Source: Microbacterium sulfonylureivorans (lineage in GTDB: Bacteria; Actinomycetota; Actinomycetes; Actinomycetales; Microbacteriaceae). Taken from it: a stretch of 64,000 nt of DNA. Position 1 is the stretch's first letter; every line of letters begins with the position of its first letter. Positions 46,420 to 55,510 of the stretch are shown in pieces. The notes beneath the pieces are model-generated. The model had not been told where the DNA came from. It did not search any database and saw only the letters and a program-made list of their open reading frames with translations. Location: assembly GCF_003999995.1 (NCBI RefSeq), contig NZ_RJAD01000003.1:430361-494360 (forward strand). The letters are read 5' to 3'. The position numbers were made by a program, and so were the translations under genes.

Positions 46420-47073
46420 TCAGACTGGTCGAACCCATCTGAGCGGCCAGACGAAGTGGGCTATCGAGAACGCGAACAGTAACCAGGCGCCAAGCTGCGC
46501 CCACCAGTTGATGTCCCTCGCCTCGTATAAGCCGATCTCGTCGACCACCGGGATCACGGGGGCGGCAGCGATGACGCCAATGCTTGCTATCAGGCCGATC
46601 ACCACCCCGGCGACCGTAATCTCCCCGTTTCTCAGCCAGCGTGCTCTGAGGGCGGGAACTAGCCGAAGCGGAAGCCCGACCAGTAGAACGATCAGCATCG
46701 ACGGGACCGCCACGACCAGTGCGGCAATCGGCCAACCGACCATCGACAAGGCGGTGTCGTAATCCGTGGTGGAGCCCACCACGAGAGCGAGCGCGGTGGC
46801 GAAGAGAACGAAGCCACCGAGGAAGAACTGGATCACCGTGAGGATGACGAGCGCGTCTCCCCTCGGCGGCAAACGGGTTGCCTTGTTCAGAAGAACTGCG
46901 CGGGCCTCACCGAGCCGCAATACGCACGTTTGGTAGGCCGCACCATCAGACCTTGTGGTCAGCACTTCGCTAGTCCGCTCACGGGCGGTGGCGTACGCCA
47001 CCTCGACCCGACCGGTAGTCAGCAGTCGCTGGCTCGTCAGACCGAGCATCGATCGCGCGGTGTTCTCGTCCAC
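46420..47073 (-). CDS. Four-helix membrane protein, unknown
   Basis: 217 residues from GTG 47073. Four hydrophobic helices: LVILTVIQFFLGGFVLFATA, then a second around VGWPIAALVVAVPSMLIVLL, a third ITVAGVVIGLIASIGVIAAA, and a last WAQLGAWLLFAFSIAHFVW. The N-terminal 70 residues are soluble (LLTTGRVEVAYATARERTSE). No family recognised. The start is uncertain: the frame is open further upstream and overlaps the start of the divergent gene at 47241; ATG 47052 is another choice. Confidence 0.55.
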   Translation of the reverse strand: MDENTARSMLGLTSQRLLTTGRVEVAYATARERTSEVLTTRSDGAAYQTCVLRLGEARAVLLNKATRLPPRGDALVILTVIQFFLGGFVLFATALALVVGSTTDYDTALSMVGWPIAALVVAVPSMLIVLLVGLPLRLVPALRARWLRNGEITVAGVVIGLIASIGVIAAAPVIPVVDEIGLYEARDINWWAQLGAWLLFAFSIAHFVWPLRWVRPV

Positions 47074-47240
47074 GTCGTGATCATATGAGCTTGTCGGCGT
47101 TTGCGTTTCGTCACTCAGCGCCTTGCCGGGCCCCTCTGTCGGCCCCTGACTCTTCTCATCTCCGTCGCCCGCGTCAGGGTCCGTTAGCGAGCTGTGGACA
47201 GCAGCCCGTCGTCGTTTCTTTGAGATGAAAGCATGGCTGC

Positions 47241-48254
47241 ATGCCACTGTTCCGTCGTCGCCCGCCTGCCGGCACCCTGCATCCCGTGTACGCATTTTGG
47301 GAATGGTGGCGACGCGAGGGTTACTCAGTCAGCCCACACACGGCATCTCCGATGCTCGACGAACTGAACCGGCGAGTCATGGCCATCAACGATGGACTCG
47401 CCTGGCACTTCAGTGCCGGCTCACAGTCCGAGCACCGGCTCACTGTGTCTGCTGGTGGTCAAGCAGAAATCCGCCCCCTAGCCGAGCGGTGGCTTCGGGC
47501 GGCACCCGCCGCCGATGGAACATGGGAATTCCGTGCAAGCCAGGAACCTCAACCAGATGCGCTCTCCAGCACTATCGAGATCGGCGACGAGCGCGTAAAT
47601 CTGTCAACGACCGGGTTCCGTGTGCGACCTCATCTCGACCGCATGCGTGTCGACGTCGGGGTCTATCACCCTCAGTTCGGTGACATACCCGAAGCCGCGA
47701 GGATGCAGATCTCATTTCTTCTGCTTGATTGGCTCCTTGGCGAGGACGACGTGGAACGGTGGTTGGGTGAAATCGAGGCACTCACGGTCGCACCGCCCAC
47801 ACCATCGGACGGCAGCGAACTCCTCGATGCGGTCGCGGCCCTGACGGAGCAAAGAGATCGGGATGAATGGGTGCTGGCGCACTGGCAGAATCCCGACGGG
47901 TATACCTCCCTCGCGAGCTTCCGCAGGGGGGTCCGCTGGATCGACTACCCCGTCTTCGATCAGCACCTGACGCTCACCAGTCACTTCACATCCGCCGACA
48001 ACGGCCTGCCCGCGGACGCTGAAGCACTCGATTCGCTACGCGAGTTGGAAGACGGGCTGGAGGATGTGCTTCACACGCGGGGAGTCCTGATCGCACATGA
48101 CACCACGCAGGGCCGCCGCGCGTTCCACGTTTACGTCGACGGCGAAGACCAGAACACGGCCGATGCCATCACTGCGTGGGCGGACAAGTCAAACGGGAAG
48201 GTTCACTCGGAACAGGACCCCGCATGGTCCGCCGTCCGGCCGTACACAGGCTGA
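47241..48254 (+). CDS. DUF695-domain protein
   Basis: 337 residues. The N-terminal 200 residues (PVYAFWEWW, DELNRRVMAINDGLAWHFS, LLLDWLLGEDDVERWLG) and the C-terminal DUF695 region (DEWVLAHWQNPDG near 208-220; RGVLIAHDTTQGRRAFHVY near 290-308) match large cytoplasmic proteins of unknown function. DUF695 proteins often sit in arrays of putative immunity genes. No catalytic residue is apparent. It is followed by a GC-rich hairpin at 48381. Confidence 0.75.
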   Translation: MPLFRRRPPAGTLHPVYAFWEWWRREGYSVSPHTASPMLDELNRRVMAINDGLAWHFSAGSQSEHRLTVSAGGQAEIRPLAERWLRAAPAADGTWEFRASQEPQPDALSSTIEIGDERVNLSTTGFRVRPHLDRMRVDVGVYHPQFGDIPEAARMQISFLLLDWLLGEDDVERWLGEIEALTVAPPTPSDGSELLDAVAALTEQRDRDEWVLAHWQNPDGYTSLASFRRGVRWIDYPVFDQHLTLTSHFTSADNGLPADAEALDSLRELEDGLEDVLHTRGVLIAHDTTQGRRAFHVYVDGEDQNTADAITAWADKSNGKVHSEQDPAWSAVRPYTG

Positions 48255-48380
48255 ACGGCAGCCGGTGGCTGAGCGTTCGCAGGCTCGGGGCCGTGGAGCG
48301 AAGGCGTCCGACAGCTCGGACACATACATCGGGAAGGACCTGCGGCTTGCCCCGGCCCTGAACACGGTGCGGAGCGTGGC

Positions 48381-48407
48381 GGCCGGGCGCCGCGGAGACG
48401 CCCGGCC
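48381..48407. terminator. Bidirectional hairpin between convergent genes
   Basis: GGCCGGGCG, 9-nt loop, CGCCCGGCC. It lies between the DUF695 gene and the VOC gene, which end on either side of it. Confidence 0.65.
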
Positions 48408-48415
48408 CGACAGTG

Positions 48416-48886
48416 TCACGAGTAGTCGTCGGCGCTCTGTACGTCGATGACCCAGGTGACGCCGAACGAGTCGGTGAGCATCCCGAAGCCGGCCGACCAG
48501 GCCGAGGCTGCGAGCGGTTCGAGCACGGTAGCGCCCACGGTGAGGGTGTTCCACAGCGCCGCGGCGTCGTCGAGCGTGGCACTGCTCAGGGCGAGGAAGT
48601 ACGGCTGGTCGGTGACGGTGAGCCCGTTCTCGCGGCGGGTTGCACCGTGCTGGGTGGCCGCCCTGTCGGTCTGCTGGGTCGGCACGTCGTAGGCCATGAT
48701 CCGCACGCCGTCACGCGTGGCGACCTGGCCCCAGACGACCTTGTCGGTGTCGGGCAGCCCGGCGGGCATCCCAAACTCGCCGTAGGTGCGGATGACCGGC
48801 TCCGCGCCGAGAACGGTGCCGTAGAAGGAGAGGGCGTCGCGGGCGTTGCCGTCGAAGTTGAGGTGGGGTGCGAGTGATCTGGTCAT
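48416..48886 (-). CDS. VOC superfamily protein (PhnB/3-demethylubiquinone methyltransferase-like)
   Basis: 156 residues. APHLNFDGNARDALSFYGTV at the start, ALSFYGTVLGAEPVI and a C-terminal MLTDSFGVTWVID are the hallmarks of PhnB-type glyoxalase-fold proteins. Metal-binding residues are not complete in this subgroup. The substrate is unknown. ATG 48886; the divergent WYL regulator starts 112 bp away and probably controls it. Confidence 0.85.
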   Translation of the reverse strand: MTRSLAPHLNFDGNARDALSFYGTVLGAEPVIRTYGEFGMPAGLPDTDKVVWGQVATRDGVRIMAYDVPTQQTDRAATQHGATRRENGLTVTDQPYFLALSSATLDDAAALWNTLTVGATVLEPLAASAWSAGFGMLTDSFGVTWVIDVQSADDYS

Positions 48887-48997
48887 GTTGAGCCACTTCC
48901 TGTTGTAGTGAGGCACCGGCGAGGCTTCCCGGTGCAGTGACGACACTGTCAGGAGAGGCGGTCAGTTTCTGTCCGGTTCTTCGAGCATGATGAAGAA

Positions 48998-49981
48998 GTG
49001 GCAACGTCATTTCGGATGCTCACCTTGCTGTCCCTCCTGCAGGCCCCGAGGGACTGGCCGGCGCGGCTGCTGGCTGAGCGGCTGAGCATCAGCGACCGCA
49101 CCGTGCGCCGTGACGTCGACCGGCTTCGCGAGCTCGGCTACCGCATCCGGGCCATAAAGGGTCCTGATGGCGGGTACCGCCTCGATGCCGGCTCCGAGCT
49201 GCCGCCACTCCTCTTCGACGACGATCAGGCCATCGTTCTCGCGGTCGCACTGCAGACAGTGGGGGTGGCGGGCACCGGGTTCGAGGAGCCGGCGTCGCGC
49301 GCTCTGGCGACCGTGCGGCAGGTGATGCCCGCCCGGCTGCGGCACCGCATCGATGCCCTCCGGGTCACCGCGGTCCCGGAATCACGTGGGACGAACGAGC
49401 AGTCGGTCGACACCGACGTGCTGGTCGCCATCGGGGCCGCCGCTCGCACGCGCGAAGTATTGCGTTTCGACTACGCCACCGATCGTCCTGGCGCTGATGG
49501 TCCGCTGCGGCCGCCGCGCCGGGTCGAGCCGCACAATCTCGTGACTCGTTCGGGTCGCTGGTACCTGGTGGCGTGGGATCTCGATCGGGAGGACTGGCGC
49601 ATCTACCGAGCCGACAGGATCACGCCGCGCACCCACACCGGTCCTCGCTTCGAGCCGCGCGACCTGCCCGGTGGAGATGTTCGCGCCTTCGTCGCGGGCC
49701 GGTTCAAGGGCTCGAACGGCGCGGACGTGTGGCCCTGCATCGGCGAGGTGATCCTCGACCTCTCCGCCCGGGACGTCTTCCCCTATGTCGATGATGGTGT
49801 GGTGGACGAGCTTCCGGATGGTAGATGCCGGGTGTTCCTCGGTGCGTGGTCCTGGGCTGGTCTGGCGGCGACGATCGGCCGATTCGATGCCGATGTGGAG
49901 GTGGTAGGCCCGCCGGAGCTCGCGGACGCCTTCACCGCGCTGGCGCGCCGCTTCGCCGAAGCCGGGGCTTCCATCGGCTGA
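48998..49981 (+). CDS. WYL-domain transcriptional regulator (YafY/DeoR type)
   Basis: 327 residues. N-terminal HTH_11 (RLLAERLSISDRTVRRDVDR near 23-42), then a WYL domain around residues 140-215 (REVLRFDYATDRPG, RRVEPHNLVTRSGRWYLVAW) and a C-terminal WCX-like domain. WYL proteins sense ligands, in several cases single-stranded DNA or small metabolites. Divergent from the VOC gene, a frequent pairing in actinobacteria. GTG start 48998. Confidence 0.9.
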   Translation: MATSFRMLTLLSLLQAPRDWPARLLAERLSISDRTVRRDVDRLRELGYRIRAIKGPDGGYRLDAGSELPPLLFDDDQAIVLAVALQTVGVAGTGFEEPASRALATVRQVMPARLRHRIDALRVTAVPESRGTNEQSVDTDVLVAIGAAARTREVLRFDYATDRPGADGPLRPPRRVEPHNLVTRSGRWYLVAWDLDREDWRIYRADRITPRTHTGPRFEPRDLPGGDVRAFVAGRFKGSNGADVWPCIGEVILDLSARDVFPYVDDGVVDELPDGRCRVFLGAWSWAGLAATIGRFDADVEVVGPPELADAFTALARRFAEAGASIG

Positions 49982-50134
49982 ACCCCAATAGGTAGCCGAT
50001 GGACCAGGGCGCAGAAAGACAACACGGGCAGGACGATACGAACGCGTATCGCTTCGACGTAATCGATCGAGAGTGGCAGGGCCATGCGTCGTTTCGCCGT
50101 CGGCCAGCGTGCGGGGCAAGCCCGCGGGCCGCCG

Positions 50135-50494
50135 CTAAGCAAGACCGAGCTCGCGCCGTGCCCTCTCCAGTGCGATCACGTATGCGTCCCGCTTCTCTCC
50201 ACCTTCGGGTCGCTCGCGACTGATGAGGTACCCCTCCTCCACGACCACGCCGTGTGTCTCGGCGTCGGAACGGCGCTTCAGCGCCGCGTCGAGCATCGCA
50301 TCGAACTGTCCCGCGCGACCCAGTGCCTCAACTGCAGCCAGGGTCGAGCCAACAGCGTCCCTAGTCCGCGCGTCCGCAGCCAAAGCTCGGTTCGACTTCC
50401 GGTAACTCAGCACCGCGACGATCAATGCGCCCACACCTGTCAGCGCACCCACAAGCGAGCCGATGCTCGAGATCCAGTCCGTTACCGATGGCAT
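50135..50494 (-). CDS. Small single-pass membrane protein, unknown
   Basis: 119 residues. One membrane helix (about 8-28, SIGSLVGALTGVGALIVAVL) then a charged helical domain with a DAALKRRSDAETHG segment. No family recognised. ATG 50494 is supported by a TAACGT box 6 nt upstream. Confidence 0.55.
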   Translation of the reverse strand: MPSVTDWISSIGSLVGALTGVGALIVAVLSYRKSNRALAADARTRDAVGSTLAAVEALGRAGQFDAMLDAALKRRSDAETHGVVVEEGYLISRERPEGGEKRDAYVIALERARRELGLA

Positions 50495-50853
50495 GGCGCA
50501 ACGTTATCCATCTACCCTTCCCGGATACGCCCTACTTGACGCAACCACTCCGTTCGCTTTCAGGTCGACCCGCCTACGACTGCTCCAGCGGAACCCATGG
50601 CGCAATCATCACTCCGCTGGGAGGCCGCGAAACCGTGGCCTTCGCTTCCACAGTGTCGTAACGCGCTCCGCCCGATTAGCCCGTGCGATGACATGCCCGC
50701 CGAGGCGCCCTAAGCGCGCGCGACACCCCCTGGAGCAAGGACGAACGACATCCAGACCAACTCCAGGAGCGAAAACAGCAATGCACGCAGGCACTCTTCA
50801 GTGAGGCGCGGGGATCCCTTGGCAACACTGGGATCGCGTGACAACCTGGTTAC
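50495..50853. other. Intergenic region
   Basis: About 360 bp. It contains the promoter of the minus-strand membrane protein at its left end. The short open frames in it have no recognisable product, RBS or leaderless promoter. I see no repeat or RNA gene. Confidence 0.4.
50501..50506 (-). promoter_or_regulatory. -10 box, leaderless
   Basis: TAACGT on the minus strand, 6 nt before ATG 50494. Confidence 0.4.
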
Positions 50854-51204
50854 ATGGCTCGCGGACGCCGTAGTGCCAAGCGCGAACTCGCTCAGACACG
50901 CGAGATCGAGGCGCTCGAGCGGGCGGAAGAAGCGCGGCTCGAAGCTGAATCGAAGGCAGCCTTCGAGCGTCGTCTCGCTCGCAAGTGGGTGTCCGAACGC
51001 GCAGCACTGGTTCGCCTGAGCACTCTGTCTAGAGATCTGGAGAAGCTCCATCGCGAGGAGTCCCGGATGCTCAGAGAGCGCGACGCTCTGGTGCAGATGC
51101 TCCGGCGCAGCGGACAGAGTTGGGCCGCGTTGAGCTCGCGCACGAAGTTGAGCCGGCAAGCGCTCATGAAGCGGATGGACGCGTCCAAGGTCACGCGCGA
51201 TTAG
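50854..51204 (+). CDS. Coiled-coil protein with C-terminal HTH-like segment, unknown
   Basis: 116 residues, very charged. Residues 10-80 are predicted by eye as a long helix (REIEALERAEEARLEAESKA). The end, SWAALSSRTKLSRQALMKRM, resembles a helix-turn-helix. No family recognised. The Lys/Arg content suggests nucleic-acid binding. The start ATG has no clear RBS. Confidence 0.5.
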   Translation: MARGRRSAKRELAQTREIEALERAEEARLEAESKAAFERRLARKWVSERAALVRLSTLSRDLEKLHREESRMLRERDALVQMLRRSGQSWAALSSRTKLSRQALMKRMDASKVTRD

Positions 51205-51321
51205 CGCACGTTCATCGGGCAGGTTATCGCGCGGGGTATTCGTGCACTCGGCCTCGCGCGCCTCGTCGGGTGTCGCGAGCGGAAGCGTTCGTGAAAGGCT
51301 TCCGGATTCCACTCGGGCTCC

Positions 51322-51576
51322 TCAGTCTGTGGCGGGAGCAACTGGGAAACGCCGCGTGAACAGGATGTCGAGCGCTGCCAGCAGCGGCTGATCGAGCACA
51401 CCGACAGCGGGCTCAAATGAGACGCCTCCGCTGTCGGCGACAGCCTTGATGCCAAACAGGTTGTACGCGGCGATGCGGCGATCGGTTTGCTCGGCCGCGC
51501 TGAGCGCATGCAGTTCGTGGACGGGAAGCAACGCTAGAAGCTTCTCCACCTCCGACTGATCCGTCCAGTCCGTCAT
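51322..51576 (-). CDS. Hypothetical protein
   Basis: 84 residues: MTDWTDQSEVEKLLALLPVH, then a conserved-looking AAYNLFGIKAVADSGG segment. GGGA lies 6 nt before the ATG. No family recognised. Codon use is ordinary for the region, so it is probably real. Confidence 0.45.
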   Translation of the reverse strand: MTDWTDQSEVEKLLALLPVHELHALSAAEQTDRRIAAYNLFGIKAVADSGGVSFEPAVGVLDQPLLAALDILFTRRFPVAPATD

Positions 51577-51729
51577 GGAACGTCCCTAGGTCCACTCAGT
51601 CATACGAGCAACCTACCCTCGGCGTCGCAATGAGGAATCGGCTTGTGACCCCGCCCGCCGGGGTCGGGATTCAACGGACCGCTGGAGTGTTGGTCACCCA
51701 CTGCCAACTGGCTCGGCCGATGATCCCCC

Positions 51730-51735
51730 TACGAT
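51730..51735 (+). promoter_or_regulatory. -10 box, leaderless
   Basis: TACGAT followed by 6 nt and ATG 51742. Confidence 0.45.
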
Positions 51736-51741
51736 GGCGAC

Positions 51742-52359
51742 ATGACGAGCAGTCGGAGCAGCGCAGCGAACTCAGAACTGAGCTCGCGAAGCCGAGTCTC
51801 GACGATTCTCACGATCGGCTTGCCGCTTGAAGTCGCAGCGATCTTCGCCGTTGCCTTGATCGCGCCGCCGGAATGGTCAGCATGGCGGATGTTCGGGCTG
51901 GTCACGGCAGCGTCGTGGCTCGCCTGGGCGATCTGGGGCTGGCCACGCGTGGACATCGACGACACGGCAATCACGGTGCGCAACGCGCTGATGACCTGGC
52001 GGGTCCCGTTGCACGAGATCTCCGACATCGAGAGCGGACGGAAGTTCACCCTCTCGCTAAGCGACGACAGTATCGTGACCGCCGCTGCCATCTCAGGCGA
52101 CGGCATCGCGGTCGAGGCGTGGCGCCGAACCGACGCTGCCACCCAAGGCGGCCACTTCGTGCGAAACGCCGATGACGCGCGGATCTCCACGGGCGCGCAG
52201 TCCGTTGCTTCGAGCTGGGCGAAGCAGCTTCGCGAACGAGTCCGGGATGCCCCCGACTCGGCACGTGGACCGATCATCCGGCGTGTCAACTGGGGCATCA
52301 TCGCCGCGACTGTCGCCGTAATCGTCCTCTTCGTGGCAGCGATCACCGTCTTCCCCTGA
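51742..52359 (+). CDS. PH-like domain membrane protein
   Basis: 205 residues. Two N-terminal helices (about 22-41 and 45-66), a bacterial PH-like strand region (WPRVDIDDTAITVRNALM near 66-83, WRVPLHEISDIES, SIVTAAAISGDGIAVEAWRR) and a C-terminal membrane helix (about 182-203). Similar proteins of actinobacteria are annotated as PH domain-containing; their function is not known. The leaderless promoter sets the start. Confidence 0.7.
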   Translation: MTSSRSSAANSELSSRSRVSTILTIGLPLEVAAIFAVALIAPPEWSAWRMFGLVTAASWLAWAIWGWPRVDIDDTAITVRNALMTWRVPLHEISDIESGRKFTLSLSDDSIVTAAAISGDGIAVEAWRRTDAATQGGHFVRNADDARISTGAQSVASSWAKQLRERVRDAPDSARGPIIRRVNWGIIAATVAVIVLFVAAITVFP

Positions 52360-52509
52360 TCTCGCTTCGCCACGAGCTGCCGAGCTGCCGAAGCTAGGCG
52401 GCCCGGTGTATCCCGAGACAAGTCACTCACGAGGTGCACGATCAGCGACCCGCTTCCGAGCGCCCGTTTTCTGACAGCCGTGAGGGTGGACTGAGGCGTC
52501 GCGCTGTCC

Positions 52510-52518
52510 TTATCCACA
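52510..52518 (+). promoter_or_regulatory. DnaA-box 9-mer
   Basis: TTATCCACA, the perfect DnaA box consensus, about 30 nt upstream of a TACTGT box at 52548 that precedes the lipoprotein gene. A second copy is at 55103. Confidence 0.4.
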
Positions 52519-52646
52519 GCTGTACGCCGCCCTCCGTGGCCGCGCAATACTGTGCGTCCATGGAGCGCCTCGTGCAGATCCGCCTGGCGACCATGCCACG
52601 GGCGACGAGGAGCCGGCGCCGGGCGCTACCGACAAAGGAGGAACCC

Positions 52647-53189
52647 TTGTCCTCGATGCGATCAATGGCGGTCGCTGCTTCAGTGGCGAGCGGCGTGGTC
52701 TTGCTGGCCGCGTGCGCTCCAAGCCCTGAGCTCGTTCTCGGCGCGGGGAACTCGGGCGGGAGCACCGCCCTCTGTCTCAGCGACTTCTCTCAGCCGATCA
52801 CGCACGGTGAACCGTTTCGGCTCAGTGAAGGAGCGCCGGACGTCACTCTCGTCCGTGCCGACCTGGTCAATGCTGACGGCGTACGCGTGATCGAACAGGC
52901 CGCGGCGCGGGCAGTACTCCTGCCGGATGGCACGCACCTGGGTGTCGGGTCGACCTTCGTCGCCGACGGCGACGAGGCGTGGGATGCCCGCGTCCCACTC
53001 AAGGGCACGGTCGTCCGAAATGACGGTGGCGAGACATGGTTCGTCGCGCTCGCTCTGGAACGCACCGGGGACGCTGCCGGAGGGTTTACTGCCGTCGAAC
53101 TCACTTATGAGGTGAACGGGCAACAGCGCGTCGTCCGCGGCACCGCGTCTCTGACCTTCCCCACCGCGGGCGGGAAGTGCGACGAATAG
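52647..53189 (+). CDS. Putative lipoprotein
   Basis: 180 residues. Signal peptide with lipobox VLLAAC (Cys at about residue 24), so it is likely anchored outside the membrane. The mature part is beta-rich (RADLVNADGVRVIEQAA, VVRNDGGETWFVALALER) and ends with Cys. No family recognised. TTG start: AAAGGAGG lies 5 nt upstream, which is better than the ATG 3 codons later. An in-frame ATG at 52560, 6 nt after a TACTGT box, would add a 29-residue basic extension and is a real alternative. Confidence 0.6.
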   Translation: MSSMRSMAVAASVASGVVLLAACAPSPELVLGAGNSGGSTALCLSDFSQPITHGEPFRLSEGAPDVTLVRADLVNADGVRVIEQAAARAVLLPDGTHLGVGSTFVADGDEAWDARVPLKGTVVRNDGGETWFVALALERTGDAAGGFTAVELTYEVNGQQRVVRGTASLTFPTAGGKCDE

Positions 53190-53300
53190 CCATCAGCGCC
53201 GAAGCTCGTTCAAACGGTCGTTCGAGGACCGGTCGACGGTCAGCCACGCGCGTTGTGGCTGCTTCGCCGGGACGGCCGCACTACACGCCACAATGAGCGC

Positions 53301-53708
53301 ATGGCTGAACTCCCGTCAACATCAGATTCACTCCTCGTCCGCCTCTCACCCACACACGACGAAGCGTGGGCGACATTGACTAGCGAGGTGGAAACCGAGA
53401 ACTCCGATGGCTTCCGCCCCTGGCTCGTATGCGTCGATGATCCAGATTGGTACGGCGTGAGCTGCGGTGCCCTTCGCGACGCGGTACCGCGCTCTGACGA
53501 TTCGCCAATGGTGATGTTCGCTGCGGACGAGATCACGTTGTCAGCGCCTGACCACCCCGCGCTCGTCATCGACCTAATGGAGCGTCGCGACCCCTTCCGA
53601 TGCGTGACGTCGGAACTGTGGGCTGTCGACAACAATCTCAACCTGGCCAACATGGACTGGGAGGAATTCGCTTCGGCAGCGGAGGACGGCATCTTTCGGG
53701 GCGTATAG
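53301..53708 (+). CDS. DUF6924-like protein
   Basis: 135 residues. TSDSLLVRLSPTHDEAWATL at the start and the closing FRCVTSELWAVDNNLNLANM, WEEFA segment match small cytoplasmic proteins grouped as DUF6924. No catalytic residues. Such proteins are common beside other orphan small genes in actinobacteria and may be immunity proteins, a guess from context. ATG 53301. Confidence 0.65.
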   Translation: MAELPSTSDSLLVRLSPTHDEAWATLTSEVETENSDGFRPWLVCVDDPDWYGVSCGALRDAVPRSDDSPMVMFAADEITLSAPDHPALVIDLMERRDPFRCVTSELWAVDNNLNLANMDWEEFASAAEDGIFRGV

Positions 53709-53767
53709 GCAGCAAGCTCGCGCGCCAGCGGACCGGCTTCCGAACGGTCGTAGATGGTTGAGTGCCC

Positions 53768-54241
53768 TCACTGCCAGTGAAGCTCACGCCTGATCTCTCC
53801 GAGGCGTTCTACCCACTCCGAGCTCGACCGAAAGTCGTCATCGAGCGCGAGGTAGATCCCCGACCGGGACGCCACCGCGAAGATAGAGCTCGCGATGTCA
53901 TCACTCAGAAGATCCTCATAGGAGAACGATCCCTCAAACCCGAACCATGCAACCTCGGCGCCACCACCGATTGCCGATTCCAACCACGCGGAGACGAGAC
54001 CAGTCAAGTCCGGCGGGAGTTCATTGAACCGCAGGTCGTACTCGCGGACCTCACCGATGGTGGAACCACTGTCGCCGGGCATCATCTCGTACTGTCGGAC
54101 GGTGTCGGGTCTCGGAGCCGGCGCTGCATCGACCGTGAGTTCAAGATCGGCCGGACCTCGACGCACGACGAATAGGGACAGCATCGCCTCCGTCCCCGGC
54201 CACATCAGTCCCGCACGCAGTCCATCCATCACCTGGCCCAC
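53768..54241 (-). CDS. Hypothetical protein
   Basis: 157 residues from GTG 54241 (ATG 54229 is also possible). Acidic, with YDLRFNELPPDLTGLVSAW and a central GAEVAWFGFEGSFSYEDLL. The general look, a small acidic cytoplasmic protein, is that of an immunity or SMI1-like protein, but no family match was made. Convergent with the DUF6924-like gene. Confidence 0.5.
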   Translation of the reverse strand: MGQVMDGLRAGLMWPGTEAMLSLFVVRRGPADLELTVDAAPAPRPDTVRQYEMMPGDSGSTIGEVREYDLRFNELPPDLTGLVSAWLESAIGGGAEVAWFGFEGSFSYEDLLSDDIASSIFAVASRSGIYLALDDDFRSSSEWVERLGEIRRELHWQ

Positions 54242-54338
54242 ACTGGCACGAAGAGACTCACCAGGGAAATGACTCGATCCCCCCGGCGGGGTGCCCGGAT
54301 CAGGACCGGTTGCGTGCGGCGAGGCCGGGCGCGTTCCC

Positions 54339-54344
54339 TAGTGT
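54339..54344 (+). promoter_or_regulatory. -10 box, leaderless
   Basis: TAGTGT followed by 6 nt and ATG 54351. Confidence 0.45.
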
Positions 54345-54350
54345 GGATCG

Positions 54351-54923
54351 ATGGGACTTCACAGCATCGGCGAGTTAATCGCCCAGCGCGTTGCTGAGTG
54401 TGGGCGACCGTTAGTTGTCGGGGTATCCGGCTACGGCGGCTCGGGAAAGAGCACTCTCGCCCGCGAACTCGTTGAGATCGTCCCTGAGAGTGTTCGGATG
54501 CGAGGAGATGACTTCCTTGACCCCGTGCGATCTCATCAGCGGTCGACTGACTGGGATGGCGTGGAACGAACTCGTCTCATGGACGAGGTCCTCCTCCCGT
54601 TTCGCGAGCGGTCCGCGAGCAACTTCCGCCGCTTCGACTGGGGCATCCGAGCCCTCGGCGAGCCCGAGCCTGTCCCACTCGGCGACGTCATGGTGGTCGA
54701 CCTCGTCGGTCTTTTTCATCCGGAGGCAATCGACTACCTCGACCTGACCATCTGGTGCGACGTCGACTTGGCCACAGCGCAAGCGCGAGGAATGAAACGC
54801 GACGCCGAGCTTGGGCGCGATCATTCGCGACTTTGGCGGGAGGTCTGGATCCCGAACGAGCGCGACTTCGAAGCGAACTTCGCTCCTCGAGAGCGGGCCG
54901 AGGTCCTGCACCCCACCTACTGA
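54351..54923 (+). CDS. Uridine kinase-like P-loop kinase
   Basis: 190 residues. P-loop GVSGYGGSGKST near residues 24-35, then MRGDDFLDP, FDWGIRALG and MVVDLVGLFHPEAIDYLDL, the pattern of small nucleoside/uridine kinase-like proteins found singly in actinobacteria. The lid includes RDHSRLWREVWIPNERDF. Substrate unknown. The leaderless promoter sets the start; a 7-bp hairpin follows the stop. Confidence 0.85.
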   Translation: MGLHSIGELIAQRVAECGRPLVVGVSGYGGSGKSTLARELVEIVPESVRMRGDDFLDPVRSHQRSTDWDGVERTRLMDEVLLPFRERSASNFRRFDWGIRALGEPEPVPLGDVMVVDLVGLFHPEAIDYLDLTIWCDVDLATAQARGMKRDAELGRDHSRLWREVWIPNERDFEANFAPRERAEVLHPTY

Positions 54924-54952
54924 GGCGCGAGTGAGGATCCGCGATTAGTAAT

Positions 54953-54973
54953 CGTTGGTACCGGAAACCAACG
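54953..54973 (+). terminator. Hairpin after the kinase gene
   Basis: CGTTGGT, 7-nt loop, ACCAACG, 30 bp after the stop codon. No T run. Confidence 0.45.
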
Positions 54974-55102
54974 CTCGGTGAGGGACCGGAGTCCGCGCCC
55001 TCGTCGACCGGCTAACTGACGCTGCCGTTGTTGGGTGCTGAGGTTTGCAAGGCGGCGCTCCAGCCGCCGATGGCCCCACCGGTCGGGTGATGGACGCGGC
55101 AG

Positions 55103-55111
55103 TTATCCACA
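55103..55111 (+). promoter_or_regulatory. DnaA-box 9-mer
   Basis: TTATCCACA, about 40 nt before an AATAAT box of the next gene. It is identical to the 9-mer at 52510. Confidence 0.4.
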
Positions 55112-55162
55112 GACCCTGCCGGGACGACTCCTGACATCTTGTGGCAGACCAATAATGTGCGG

Positions 55163-55510
55163 GTGCCATCCACGATCGAAGCCCCACTCGCGCCGACCGC
55201 GCCGGACCTCGTGCCGGATGTGTGGTCGACGCCAGATGGCCGCTCCTTTGAGGACATCCTCGAGATGGCACGGCGCGTGCTTCGGCGTAAGTACCCCCAA
55301 CGCATCACCCACAAGCAGGTCGTGAAAGTAGCGCAGCGCCTCATCGGCTACGGCTGGATATGCCGGTTCTTCACTCTTCAGGTCGAAGACTCCGCCACGA
55401 TGGTCAACGGCGAGTGCGCCGACGACTACGAACTGTCAATCGGGCTCGCCATCGTCAAGCATTTCGTCGATCGCTGGAACGGCTGCCCCGAAGAGGCCTG
55501 CCGCAACTAG
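55163..55510 (+). CDS. Hypothetical protein
   Basis: 115 residues. Contains FEDILEMARRVLRRKYPQRI, then THKQVVKVAQRLIGYGWICR and a C-terminal FVDRWNGCPEEACRN with two Cys. No family recognised. GTG 55163 is 6 nt after AATAAT, a possible leaderless start; GTG 55157 is the alternative. Confidence 0.45.
   Translation: MPSTIEAPLAPTAPDLVPDVWSTPDGRSFEDILEMARRVLRRKYPQRITHKQVVKVAQRLIGYGWICRFFTLQVEDSATMVNGECADDYELSIGLAIVKHFVDRWNGCPEEACRN

Noticed and set aside
50710..51312. 200-codon minus-strand frame over the coiled-coil gene
   Set aside because: Leu/Arg-rich translation with no family pattern, RBS or leaderless promoter; the plus-strand frame has better helical regularity.
54924..55162. Remnant of a second gene after the kinase
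   Set aside because: No frame gives a recognisable segment; only a hairpin and a DnaA-box 9-mer were found.
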